Assembly (NCBI GenBank): GCA_032158295.1
Contig: CM063255.1
Coordinates: 8,274,094 to 8,338,093 of the forward strand
Direction: 5' to 3'
Origin: Pycnopodia helianthoides
Lineage: Eukaryota; Echinodermata; Asteroidea; Forcipulatida; Asteriidae
DNA length: 64,000 nt
A program made the translations under genes and the position numbers. Positions within the stretch are counted from its first letter, which is position 1. Each line of letters opens with the position of its first letter. The notes beneath the pieces are model-generated. The model had not been told where the DNA came from. It did no database searches and saw nothing but the letters and a program-made list of their open reading frames with translations. Shown piece by piece: positions 22,370 to 33,099 of the stretch.

Positions 22370-22960
22370 GTTCACGACGTTACCCGGAATGTGATTTTGG
22401 AGAAGGGATGTGATTTTGGCTAAGGCGTGGACACTATATGTGATTTCGGCAATGCAGCCAGACAGTGGATGTGATTTCGGCTAGGCACAATTAACCACAA
22501 GTGTGATTTAGGCTAGGCACAATTAAAACCATGGATGTGAGTTCTGGCTTGGATGTGACTTTGGCAAGGGCCTGGACACTAGTTGTGATTTTGGTAATGC
22601 AGCCAGCCAGTGAACATGATTTTGGCTATAGGCACAATAATTAAGCGTGGATGTGATTTCTGGCTTGGATGTGATTTTGGCAAGGGCCCGGACACTAGAT
22701 GTTGTTTTGGTATTGCAGCCAGAGTGTGGATGTGATTTCGGCTATGAGCAAATAACCATAGACGTGATTTCTGGTTTTGATGTTATATTTGGCAAGAGCC
22801 TAGACACTGTATGTGGTATTGGTAATGCAGCCAGACAGTGGGTGTGATTCTTGCTATGAGCAATTCACCATGGATGTAATTTCTGGCTCGGACGTGATTT
22901 TGGTGGTGTCGGTGTGATATTGGATAATCTTTCCCAAAGTCACATCCAATCGATAACGTT
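22370..22960. repeat. 'GTGATTTTGGC' minisatellite with higher-order unit
   Basis: The base unit GGATGTGATTT(C/T)(G/T)GC recurs every 25-45 bp. A longer composite holds GGCAAGGGCCTGGACACTAG, GTAATGCAGCCAG(A/C)CAGTG and GCTA(T/G)GAGCA. The GGACACT landmark recurs at about 22428, 22574, 22690 and 22803, giving composite periods of about 147, 115 and 113 bp. Confidence 0.85.
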
Positions 22961-23004
22961 TCCATCCCGGCCACTCACAGTGTTAACACGTAACAGTTTC
23001 GTCA

Positions 23005-23265
23005 TTACACTAATTAGCATGACGATGTATCGCTGGATTCGCCATTTTGTTTTTCCACAAAGCGACGTATCATTACTCGCCACTTTATAAAATAATGTAC
23101 TGAAGCTTAGCGTTTTCACGAAGTGACATATATATACATCTAAATATTCATTGGTTACAGCGCTCTACTGGCAAATCTCGTTTTCTTCTTTGTTCTTCTT
23201 TGTTTCTCCCGTTTTTACGAAGTGTCGTATGTGTTTAGGAACTACTTTCTCATCCGAACAGTAGC
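23005..23265. repeat. CGAAGTG-type degenerate repeat, copy 1
   Basis: It opens TTACACTAATTAGCATGACG and contains CGCCATTTTG, CCACAAAGCGACGTATCATT, TTTTCACGAAGTGACATA and TTTTTACGAAGTGTCGTATG. The same order of motifs (ACACTAATTAGC, CGCCATTTG, CACGAAGTGGCGAATAATG) opens the block at 39925, so they are copies of one dispersed repeat. Confidence 0.65.
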
Positions 23266-23949
23266 AAGAATGGAAACACAATGACAGTTCTGTATGAATG
23301 AAGGAGTCAGCTTTAGTTTTCTTTAAAAAAAAAATTGAATAAAATAAACAGTAAGCAGTCTACGAAACAACAGTTTGAAAAAAAATAGTGCGACTTCAAT
23401 CACGGATCCCAAAAATATATTTTCCCCATCTGCTACACTACATAACATAAATCGCTTCTTACTTGTAATTTGTCGTGTGTTCGAGAAAACAATGTGAAAA
23501 CAGTCCAGGGGAGCTTAAATATCAGCCGTTTTAGTCATACGTTTGGAACGTCATTAATTCCCTTTCGGAAATTACACCATCTATGCAAGAGCGAAAAACA
23601 AGCCGAGTGTACCGTCGTTGCCGTTTTTGTTCCGGACGCTAACGACGCATACGACTTTCATTATAAAAAACGGACGGTACATCTCAGAACCAAAAAACAC
23701 TGTGCAGTGAAACGACACACTGCAGGTATACACCGGGGCAAGGGAAGAGATACACGTATTTGCTCAGAGACAGCAACCGTATCGTCTAGTTTCACTCTGT
23801 CAACATCACAGGCTTGCGGAAGTTTAAGTGAATAACTTAAATTCACATCAGGTTCGAACTATACGGTAGCTTTAAAAGAAGTAAAAGCAACTCAGGCTAG
23901 TCTTACTGAGAATTTCAGCATTATCTGTGTCCATGTATTGACCGTGCTG
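23266..23949. other. No gene recognised
   Basis: A 121-codon forward frame at 23470-23835 has no domain that I know and overlaps a minus-strand frame. No repeat was seen. Confidence 0.4.
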
Positions 23950-24560
23950 CACCTAAAAGCAACCTGAGACCAAATTGTACCCCAGGCCAAAATTTAGCAC
24001 GGACCTAAATGTAGACTCAGGGCTCGCCCTTAACACTAGCCCGGCGTACAATGTCTAGTAGAAAATGCTGTGGGCTCGTAAACACCACTTCTGAACTTGC
24101 CCTGTGGGCTACTATAAACTGTGCAACCTACTTGTTCAAAATGCTCATTTCAAATGTAAATAATTATTGTGTAAAATGTGTTAATCGTTATTGAGTGGTG
24201 TCTGAATATAACTTCACTTGATCATTATCATTAACACATCAGAACATTACAATTATGGCAATTCCTGTTTATATCTGGACGACTAAAAACTTCCTGGGGT
24301 AAGTAAAATGCACAGTTTACTGGCCCGGCGGGCTACTTTACAAAAAGCTTAAGCGCAAGGCCTGGTAGTACAAACCTAAATGTAGCCCCCAAATTTAACC
24401 TAGAAGAGGTCTGTACATACATGTAACACGATCAAGGCCCGGGCTACATTTAGTTACAGGATCGGGGCTACAGTTATAGGTCTGGGCTACTGGTAGGTAC
24501 AAGGTTGAAGTACATTTTTTTGTCAGGGCTACATTAAGGTTTCGCGCTACAGTTGGGGAC
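23950..24560. repeat. CTAAATGTAGCCC minisatellite split by a MITE
   Basis: The left part (23950-24018) has GACCTAAATGTAGAC and related units. The right part (24365-24560) has CCTAAATGTAGCCCCC and, on the opposite strand sense, GGGCTACATTTAG, GGGGCTACAGTTATAGG and GGGCTACATTAAGG. It is related to the array at 7440-7832. A 346-bp element sits between the halves. Confidence 0.7.
24019..24364. mobile_element. MITE family J inside a minisatellite
   Basis: The left end GGGCTCGCCCTTAACACTAG and the reverse complement of the right end (GGCCTTGCGCTTAAGC) correspond. Inside each end is GCCCGGCG or CGCCGGGC with GTAGCCC. The flanks are both ACCTAAATGTAG-type array units. I read it as an insertion into the older tandem array. 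Confidence 0.72.
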
Positions 24561-25500
24561 CGCACAATGTTGTCCAATTGGTTTTTATCTGCGTGTGTTT
24601 GTTTGTTTGTTGATGTTGTTTTGTTTAATTTATTATTTTTAAGAAAACAATTTTTTTAATGTTGTTCATTTAAACAGACAGTTTTAAGTAATGCACCTTA
24701 CAAAATGAAATATATATATATATGTTGGATAGTGCATGGGAACATCAATACAGCAAATCTGTCCATGTTAATGAAATGTGTGAGAGCATTCCACGCCCAC
24801 CATACGGGGTTGTAAATAAAGTACAATTCCTGATGGCATAATATATTTGGCGACCACGGCGCGACCGCGTCAGCAGCCGTGCCCCGAAGAAACGAGCCGC
24901 GTATAGAGCATCTGCCGATGCAGTACACACAAGTAGAATTCTACATTATTCATAATAGGGATTAAGAATTGTAAATGACCGTACCAACAACATTACCATT
25001 ATACCAACTGGTAATAAACGAGTTCTTTCGGCAATGTTCTTTTATTTATTCATATTTACTCGTTCTCCTGGTCAGAGCTAACGAACGGTTTGGGCAATAA
25101 TACACCGTCAGGACAGTGTGTTGTTTACTGACGATAAGGTTGCACTGTAGTCTGCATTTAAATAAGAACCGACAGTTAGTATGCAAATGTGGGGCTCGAA
25201 ACAACGAGTGTATATAACTGCATAATGATAATTTCACTGGCTGACGGTGCAATTTCGTCGTCATTTTATGTATGTGAAGAAATCTGTCATCGTGAGCTTA
25301 CGATGATGATCGGCGGCAGATGATCGGTAGATTTCACGCTGTAATTACGGTCGCTGACGTTCCGGAGTTGGTGGGGACTACCGTTCCGTCTTTGGCGCCA
25401 CAATGTTGCGAGTTAGTTCTATTGTTTGAGTGCAGCTGGGAAACAAATTCAACCTTAACCTTAAACAGTTTGAAACGATTGTTGTTGTTGATGTTGTTGT
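24561..25500. other. No gene seen
   Basis: It holds a short TTTG stretch (about 24596-24620) and a short TA tract (24711-24723). No coding region is recognised. Confidence 0.45.
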
Positions 25501-25610
25501 TGGTGTTAGTTTGTTTGTTTGTTTGTTTGTTTGTTTGTTTTGTTTGTTTGTTTTGTTTTGTTTTGTTTTTCGTTTTTCTTTTTTTTTGGGGGGGAGGGGG
25601 GTTTCCTTTG
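25501..25610. repeat. TTTG/TTTTG low-complexity tract with G run
   Basis: TTTG repeats (25508-25570) pass into TTTTG, a T run and a G-rich run (25589-25601). The frames across it on both strands are low-complexity artefacts. Confidence 0.85.
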
Positions 25611-25910
25611 TCTTTTTCTTTGAGAAGGAAAGGGAAAATTAGAATGTTACTTTCGAAAAATCTCTTACGGTATTCAAAGACATCGTGACCTTGTTTTGTT
25701 TTTTTTTGGTGTTTTTTTGGTCTAAAATAATCGTGACATGCCTGATCATAATGGAGGCACAAGTGGGAAATCTTGTTAAACTATGCAGTATTCCGAAACA
25801 CCGACACGAGGAAATGTAGAGACACTCTCTTCTAGAGAGTGGGAATGGGCAACCAGATTTAAACAACATCCGAAGTTGAAGCTGTATTCAAGCCTGCGGA
25901 GGTTTTAAGT

Positions 25911-25911
<1 letters not shown>

Positions 25912-25943
<32 letters not shown>
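25912..25943. repeat. A32 homopolymer
   Basis: Thirty-two A residues follow GGTTTTAAGTC. No retroelement body was recognised upstream, so I do not call it a retroposon tail. Confidence 0.95.
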
Positions 25944-25944
<1 letters not shown>

Positions 25945-27314
25945 AGCTGAAAATGCAACTCACCAGTGTCCAGTTTCGCTCGTTAAATTTCCACACCTCC
26001 AAAGTATTTTAGGCAAGGTATCCCTCGATGTTAACCAGCTTTGACGTCCCTCCGGATCACGAACCGACAATTCGGGCTTTTCAATCTTGTCTCAAATAAA
26101 TTACACCGCACAAGAAACAGTTCCTGAATTCCAGCAATGCGTCACACACAGCTCCTCGCAACACGACGTATGTTCTGTCTGCAGGTAAAACCGGCTGTGT
26201 GGCCACACACGGCATGCTCTGTGGTGGGTGAAAAGAACACAAATGAGAGTGATAACATGGCAGGTGGGCGGGGATCACTCTCTATAGTGATGCAAAGAGG
26301 TCGACTGTGATTGGTCAAAAGGTAGGGACTGTTCCATTCACATTAGAGGGTGTGTCATTGCGGGTGCTAAAGTGCTTCATCCGAACGAAGCGGATGATTT
26401 ATGTGGAAACTGACTGGCTGACATTTTGTGGTAGATTGAATCGAGGGAAATTGACTTCAAACTTGTCTACTGATAACCAATTATTTGTTAACAGTTTAGG
26501 GGCATTATATTCTTACTCTGATGACATGTTTATGGATGAAAACATTTAACTAATTGCTGAACGTTTACCCTTGATCCGAATTTATCTATTTTGAACGTAA
26601 ACTTTGAGCGTAAAACGAAAAGGCAAGTTTACTTGCGTAATTTGACCGTCGAGTAGTGCACCGGGCGGCAGCGTGACTCGGTTCCCGCTTCCAAGGGTGT
26701 CTAGAAAGGTCTAGAGTGTGATACTAATCTGACCGAGCTAATGAGTTAATTATCTCACCACTTCGATTAACTGGATACCAGTGGCATGACATTCCCGAAG
26801 CTCTGTATATCAGATTTTGCGTTATTTTCTATGGCGTGACTACCTCTTAACCATCCAGTTAAATGAATAATATTACAGGTACTTTTAGTTTACATGTGAA
26901 TGAAGGACAGTATCATGCAGCCTATACAATCGACCCCAACCCTAATTACGTCCATGGAATGATTGCTCCACATCGTGCCAAGTATCTATACACACGATAG
27001 TTCCCTGTGTTTTTTTTTGTCTAAAGAGAGCAAAAAATCAAATGCAACAACTATGCGGTATGCAACATACCTAGATCTACATCCTACTCGGTTACTTATT
27101 TGCTCTATAACGCCAGCAAACGACACGGTCGATTTCTCTAGGCCTCTCTACACCTAAATCTAGGAGGATCTGCTCCGTTAATATTCAAAGTGAAGAGCTC
27201 ATATTGAACAACATGCGGCGCGCGTGTAAAGGTAAATTAACACTGACATGTAGGTGTAGCTATCGGAATACTAGTGATGATAGGAGTGTAGTTCTAAGTG
27301 AGAGTATCAAGAGC
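25944..27314. other. No gene seen
   Basis: Unique-looking sequence. Short frames at 26307-26549 and 26963-27157 have no recognisable domain. Confidence 0.45.
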
Positions 27315-27645
27315 TATTCAAGGTGTTTTTGTACATGATTGGTAGAGCTGACAAAATAGTCGCAGGCAGTGTTGATGTTTTGAATGATCAACATGAAATA
27401 ACAAAAATGTACAAAGTCGGGCTTAATCCGTTGTGCGAGTCAGGAGAAAATGTGGGGAAAAAACACATGCACATTTTAAAGCATATAAACACATTGTTTC
27501 GATTTTGGGTTGTAACAACCGAAACCAGTAATTGCGGGGGTGGGGTTCAGTTCTCCTTCTTGTTTATACTTTTTAAAGGTTATTAAATACAGTTTACTCG
27601 AATATGATTTCATTTTAGAGGGAAATATTTCACAAAAATATTACA
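27315..27645 (+). mobile_element. Old, diverged MITE family C copy
   Basis: The left part matches the 53428 copy: GATTGGTAGAGCTGACAAAA, CAACATGAAATAACAAA, TCAGGAGAAAATGTG. The right part keeps only fragments (CATTTTAGAGGGAAATATTTC). The central CG palindrome is gone, as are both clean ends. This is the most degraded copy in the window. Confidence 0.6.
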
Positions 27646-28314
27646 TCTTTGACTGGACCCACTAGACACGAGATCCAATGGAAGACTTTGAAAGTCTAGG
27701 TGGCAGTAGACATAACAGATAAATTTGCATTCGTAGTTCTGAGAACACACATTTTACAAAGAAAGAAAAAAAAAACGTAAATAAAGTACTAAGAGAGTAA
27801 CTAATGCCCGATTAATTGGCCGCCATCCGCCTAGCGTCCGCATGGGTTTCCCACTCACATGAACTTGCCGGTGTTGGTTTTTTTCCGGTGAGGAAAACAA
27901 ACATGGTCCAAAAACCATGGGAGGCTTTTGTGGACGCTAGGTGGCAGCAGACTTACAAGGTCAGTGAACGTTTTCTATAGTAATGGCAGACACATTATTA
28001 TAGCCGTTGCTACTCACAAAGAATGATTTGCTACTTGGTGTAAATAATTTGCAAAAAAAGAAATAATAATAATAATACAGATTAAATCGTAAAATGTATT
28101 GTTCTTTCAATAGTGCGGTTGCTCAGAAAACTGGTACGCCTGCTGCCACCTATCGTTCCAAAGTCTCCCCGAGGAACGGGATCGAATTTTACAAAATCTC
28201 AAGAGGAATTCCTCCGGTTGCAAATATAGATTCGTTCTTGTCTTAAAAACAATAAGACGGGTCTGTTTATAGAGAAACCCTGAAAGATATTTCAGAAGAA
28301 GAAAAACGTTTTTA
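27646..28314. repeat. Region with repeated CTAGGTGGCAG motifs
   Basis: CTAGGTGGCAG occurs at 27696 and 27937 on the plus strand. CTGCTGCCACCTAT at 28140-28153 is the inverse orientation. CGCCTAGCGTCCGCATGGG (27829) and CCATGGGAGG...GTGGACGCTAGG (27917-27941) form an inverted pair about 100 bp apart. The rest is unique-looking. The motif resembles the CTCF core, which is an inference only. Confidence 0.5.
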
Positions 28315-28667
28315 TTTAAAGGCACAGTACACGTTCGGTAATGACTCTGAAAATTATTGGCAATAAAAACACACTTGGTAAGAAGCCTTGGGTAGTATAC
28401 TGAATTTTGAGAAACTGATAACTTCGAAGTACTACGGTTATGGAAAATATATCACTTTTTATTCCCCAAAATTTGAATCTAGAAACGCTTCTCAGACTGT
28501 GTATTCCTATGGGGAATATTCTTTCTGATGCGTGGAAGTATTCGCTCCGGTTTTTCGGTGATATCTCAAAAACGCGACCACCTTTTGAAGTTTTATTTAG
28601 TACCTACATTATATAGGATTAACAAAATCAGCAGGCTCCAATTACCAAACGTATGCAGCACCTTTAA
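28315..28667 (+). mobile_element. MITE family D, copy 1
   Basis: The ends are TTTAAAGGCACAGTACACG and GTATGCAGCACCTTTAA. Internally it has ACTTCGAAGTACTACGG, TCACTTTTTATTCCCC, AGAAACGCTTCTCAGACTG and CGCTCCGGTTTTTCGGTG, all shared with the copy at 50190-50551. The length is about 353 bp. Confidence 0.85.
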
Positions 28668-28940
28668 GCATACAATTTAGTCCTACAGGTAACTTGAAGA
28701 AGAAAAAAAAGGTAAATTGTAAGTCAGTTACTTCGAGCTTCTCAAGTCTTGCACGGGGCTATATGTAACATTCAATAACATTTTCTCAAAGCTACAGGAC
28801 GCTGGATTGATATTCACAGATAACCACACTGCATCTTTGAACTTCGTCACTTCTTTATACCTACTGATATTTTAAAATGACCCATATCGTACGCGAAAGT
28901 TCAAATTACAGAAACAGTGCATGTAAAGGTAACAAAACCG

Positions 28941-29306
28941 TTTAAAGGAACATTACAAAATTGGTAAGAAAAAAACTTATAATTTATTTGATTACAGGAT
29001 GATGATAGTAAAAAACATCCCTTGAAATATTTCTGTTTGAAATGCCATATTATTTGATGAGAAGTGAATAAAGAATTTTCCGATTGGAGTTTATTGTTAG
29101 TGAGCGTTTTAGGTCATTTGATGAATCTATATGATTTCATGCAAACGTGTAATCGGTTTTTCACTATTTTCTCGTGATCCAGATGACCGATCGATCTCAA
29201 ACTTCTACAGGTTTGTCAGTTTATGTATATGGTGGATTACATAAAGCGCTTACACTGCCAGCAACTGTTTTGTTAGCAAAAACCAATTATGTAATGTTCC
29301 TTTAAA
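28941..29306 (-). mobile_element. MITE family A, copy 2
   Basis: Complete with both ends: TTTAAAGGAACATTACAAAA and TTATGTAATGTTCCTTTAAA. It lies in reverse orientation relative to copies 1, 4 and 6. It keeps AGATGACCGATCGATCTC and TCGTGATCC but has small deletions in the middle. Confidence 0.92.
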
Positions 29307-29394
29307 TAATAAGTTCTTTTTTTAAAACACACGACAACAATTAAAAAGCAGTGTTCAGTTCTATGGGTGAACTTAAAGTTGCATTTGGCGTTCA

Positions 29395-29530
29395 GGTTGG
29401 CTCACTGATTTTCTCCCCTGCAATTCACCTAGATGTGGACCCCGGTTCGATTTCCAGACCGGAGCCTTGCAGGTAAATTGGAGTTTCCAGTCATCATTTT
29501 GGGGTTTTTTCCTCCCACACACTCTAGAAA
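29395..29530 (+). mobile_element. tRNA-derived SINE fragment
   Basis: GGTTCGATTTCC (29444-29455) is B-box-like and lies inside CCCCGGTTCGATTTCCAG. TTGGCTCACTGAT upstream resembles an A-box region. A non-tRNA body with GCCTTGCAGGTAAATTGG follows. The 3' end runs directly into the GGGTCA repeat at 29531. It may be a degraded SINE head. Confidence 0.5.
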
Positions 29531-29720
29531 CTTATGGGTCAGAATTGACCCAGATTCCGTGTTCCAGGGGGCCTGACCATAGTCATTTCCAGTGTCAGGG
29601 TTTGAACCGGAAATGTGTCACTTTGACCCATTTGGTGTTATTTTGACACAGATTCCGGGCTATTCTGACCCCGGAATAGGTCAGGTCCCACGGGACCCCG
29701 AATCCGGATTATTCTTAACA
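29531..29720. repeat. Family F GGGTCA-palindrome repeat, copy 3
   Basis: It contains GGGTCA-GAAT-TGACCC (29536-29551), CAGGGGGCCTGACC, TTGACCCATTTGG, TTTTGACACAGATTCCGGG and the terminal block GGGACCCCGAATCCGGATTA. Confidence 0.7.
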
Positions 29721-29825
29721 TTTCTTCACCATCTCCTCTACCATGGTATTAGGACTCTACGCGTATACGTTAGGTCGATCTTGATAACATTACGGTCATT
29801 ACCAGATAATGACAACAGTAACACT

Positions 29826-30050
29826 AGGTAGTGCAGTGTGACGTAAATTGGCCGTCTTTACGGGCAGTTTAGAACAGAACAGTTCGTGCGTTTCGTGAGA
29901 ACGGCGTGCAACACGCGCGCATTTCACACGAAACTCATTGCAGGATTGGTCAGTGAACAACGCGGCTGCGTTAAAAAGTTGAGCGTTTGACGCATCTGCA
30001 AGCCAAAATGCAATTTGCCCGTAAAGATGGCGTCTACTGGGAACCATCTA
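29826..30050. mobile_element. Inverted-repeat element, family H
   Basis: GTGACGTAAATTGGCCGTC-TTTACGGGCA on the left is inverted on the right as TTGCCCGTAAAGATGGCGTC (about 30011-30031). A second copy of the right-end motif with GACTTTACACTGCGTGACG following lies at 38592-38635. I infer a MITE of about 220 bp. Confidence 0.65.
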
Positions 30051-30735
30051 TTATGCAAAAAAATGGCTTGGGATTTAATTGACATAGTTTCCCTGTCTGT
30101 ACACATGTTAAACATATCTACACAGCTGTATGCAAATCGACTTCAAGTTCCTAATAACACGGGGGAATGACACTGTGCAAGGTGAGGAGAATGTAACCTG
30201 TACTACAACACTGGCATTACTGGGTCACTGACAGAGCGGACTTTCCACCGTGTTATAAAAGCTGATTGCACAGCATCGTGCCAAGAATTAAGTAGACAGG
30301 AGTTCAATGTTTCCGTTCGATGTGTTCGACTTAACAGCTCAGCCAAGCAACAACAACATAAAAGATTGTACATAGGTATTAACTCAAATAATAACACACA
30401 TCAGAGCTGTCGTTGGAGAACTGAACAAAAACCTCCAAAATCAGGGTTTAACTTACAATTTCCTAAAATATGTCAAACATGAAAGATGTTTTGTTTGATT
30501 TTTGTTTTTTGTGGTTTTATTTTTTCAATTCAATCCAATTATTTAGTGTTCAATGAACACGTTCAACTAACCGGTTAAAATAACAGAAAAAATCGGTGGC
30601 GGCGATTAGTAGGTAAAAACAACGAAAAAACGGTTTGAGTTTTTTCATAAATTTTTGCACACACACACAAAAAGGCTTATTTCGATTGCGGCAATATGCA
30701 ATTAAAGTCATCCTTTGTGAATCTATTATAAAAAG
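30051..30735. other. No gene seen
   Basis: AT-rich unique-looking DNA. A minus-strand 72-codon frame at 30550-30768 has no domain. Confidence 0.45.
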
Positions 30736-31665
30736 ATTGTAAGCCTCAATAATGGATTGTAAACCCATAATAAAGGACTGTGAACCCGTAAAAACGGACT
30801 GTGAATCAGTAAGAACGGACTGTGAATCCGTAACAGCGTATTGGGAATCCGTAAAAACGGATCGGGAATCTGTAATAACTTATTCACATTTCTTTGCAAA
30901 TAAGGTCATTCCTTTGTGGATCCGTATTAACGGATTGTGAATCCATAAAAACGGAATGTGAATTTTAATAAAGGATTGTGAATCCGTAATAACGGATTGG
31001 GAATCTTTAATAACTTATTCACATTTCTTTGCAAATCAGGTCATTCCTTTGTGGATCCGTATTGACGGATTGTAAATCGGTAACAGCGTATTGTGAATCC
31101 GTATTGACGGATTGTAAATCGGTAACAGCGTATTGTGAATCCGTAATAACCGATTTGGAATCCGTAATAACGGATTGGGAATCTGTAATAACTTATTCAA
31201 ATTCTATGCAAATTAGGTCATTCCTTTTTGGATCCGTAATAACGGATTGTGAATCCATAAAAAAGGAATGTGAATGTTATAACGGATTGTGAATCCGTAA
31301 TAACGGACAGTGAATCTGTCAAACCGGATTGTAAATCCGTAATATCGCATTAAGAATCCGTAATAACAGATTTGGGAATGTGTAATAACTTATTCGCATT
31401 TCTTTGCAAATAAGGTCGTTCCTTTGCAAATAAGGTCATTCATTTGTAGATCCGTATTAACGGATTGTGAATCCATAAAACCGGATCCGTACAATTAATA
31501 CAGAGTGTGAACCTCAGTAACGGAGTGTGAATCCGCAAAAAAATAAAACCCGGACTGGAAATCAGTGATTACGGATTGTGTCCTCGTTATAACAGATTGA
31601 TCCTCGTTATAACGGATTGACTTCGTTATAACGGATTAAGAACCGCACTGACGGATTCAAATTTA
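30736..31665. repeat. 21-bp array (GGATTGTGAATCCGTAATAAC) with higher-order structure
   Basis: The 21-bp units each contain a GGATT-NNN-AATCC palindrome. They are punctuated by a longer spacer, CTTATTCACATTTCTTTGC..GGTCATTCCTTTGTGGATCC. The spacer starts (TATTCACATT or variant) at 30881, 31016, 31195 and 31391, giving composite periods of about 135, 179 and 196 bp. Because 21 is a multiple of three, forward frames read as a heptapeptide repeat (TDCESVI-like). These are repeat translations. Confidence 0.92.
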
Positions 31666-32576
31666 ATTGCTGTTGGCACTAATAGGCTTTCGTACAAAAG
31701 CGTCTTCAGCTGAAACAAAATACGCGCACATAATTGGTCAATGAGAGTAACCTTACGGCTGCATTACTCGGTAGATTTGGCCGATACGAATAGACCACCC
31801 GATCCGGATCAGGATGTGGGGCGAAACAGCGCACGTACATATGAACCAACAACTGAAGCGAAACGGCAAAAGGTGCTATAAAGCTTTACGGCAAATACCC
31901 TAAAAGTGCAGGGCACAACACACGCCGCCATGGGGATAGATCGTCCAAAAGGGGGTGGGGCAGAATCATCATCCACACAGGCCAAGATATAAGACACTTG
32001 AATAGATGTTAAATTTGCACCGGGAAAAAAAGGATATTTATTGGTTTTACCCTTTCACCAATGTGTGTAAAGCACTTTATACTCAGTACTTCCCCGATTT
32101 ATGTGATAAAATCCCAATGTAAGACACCTTAACGTGGGATATCAGGCAAGTGTCGATATTAATGATAGTGTCAATTTTTAAAGATAAATTTCCACTTTAA
32201 TAGAGATGCCCTTCATTTCACATTAAAAATTGATTAAAATAATAATTTCCTTAAGTTTTCCCACATTCGGCCAATCGTGTAAATATTGACATTCCAGTGA
32301 GTATAGTAGCTCTATTAAGTGAAAGGGGCGCACCGGATGAAATTTCGCTGGGGTGTGTGGAGGCCACTTTGCAGACTGTTTGTTTAGAGGATGTTCGGAC
32401 GCCACTTTCGCGACAAAAACCAGTACAAGAACAGTCAAATCATGGGTAATCTAGGACCGAAAGAAAAGCTTGCACAGAGCGCAACCTCAGGGCACTGAAA
32501 CACGAAAAACAATAAAATAATGTTCAATAATAATTCAAGCCTGCAAACCCGGATTCATATGTTCGCCGACTGACTT
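31666..32576. other. No gene seen
   Basis: Unique-looking sequence. Minus-strand frames at 31809-31997 and 32223-32438 are unrecognised. Confidence 0.45.
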
Positions 32577-33099
32577 TTAAAGGCACTGGACACTATTGGT
32601 AATTACTCCAAATAATTGTTAGCATAAAAACTTACTTGGTAACGAGCAATGGAGAGCTGTTGATGGTATAAAACATTGTGAGAAACGGCTCCCTCAGAAG
32701 TAACGTAGTTTTTGAGAAAAGAGGTAATTTCTCACTCAAATATTAAAAGACTTCAGGCCGGAAGCCTTTTTTAGGCATCTGAAAGCACACAAATTTGTGC
32801 AACAATGGTGTTTTTTCTTTCATTATTCTCTTGCAACTTCGATGACCAATTGAATCCACATTTTCACAGATTTGTTACTTTATGCATAATGTTGAGATAT
32901 ACCAAGTGAGAATATTGGTCTTTGACAATTACCAAAGGTGTCCAGGGGCAGATTTCACAAAGAGATAAGACTAGTCTTATCTGAAGTTAGGAGCAGTAAC
33001 TGGTCTTAACTTAAGACTAGTCCTATCTCTTAGCATTGCCTAGGACTAGTCCTAAGTTCGGAAAAGTTTTGTGAAATCGACCCCAATAAGTGCCTTTAA
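32577..33099 (+). mobile_element. MITE family B, carrying a nested element
   Basis: It begins TTTAAAGGCACTGGACACTA-TTGGTAATTACTCC and contains AACATTGTGAGAAACGGCTCC, CGATGACCAATTGAATCC and GTCTTTGACAATTACC. The right terminal repeat is split: GGTGTCCAG ends at about 32942 and the remaining GTGCCTTTAA is at 33090-33099. A 140-bp element lies between. Confidence 0.88.
32945..33084. mobile_element. Palindromic MITE family I inside family B
   Basis: The left end GGGGCAGATTTCACAAAGAG and right end TTTTGTGAAATCGACCCC are inverted. The interior repeats AAGACTAGTC(T/C)TA(T/A) and its complement several times, so almost the whole element can fold back. It interrupts the right terminal repeat of the host family B copy. 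Confidence 0.85.

Noticed and set aside
23470..23835. 121-codon forward frame
   Set aside because: No domain, an antisense frame overlaps, and composition is like the flanking DNA.
25320..25762. Overlapping 122- and 142-codon frames with low-complexity runs
   Set aside because: They cross TTTG and T/G runs and have no domain outside them.
25912..25943. Poly(A) tail of a processed pseudogene
   Set aside because: No recognisable coding or retroelement body lies on either side. The same holds for the A32 run at 50843.
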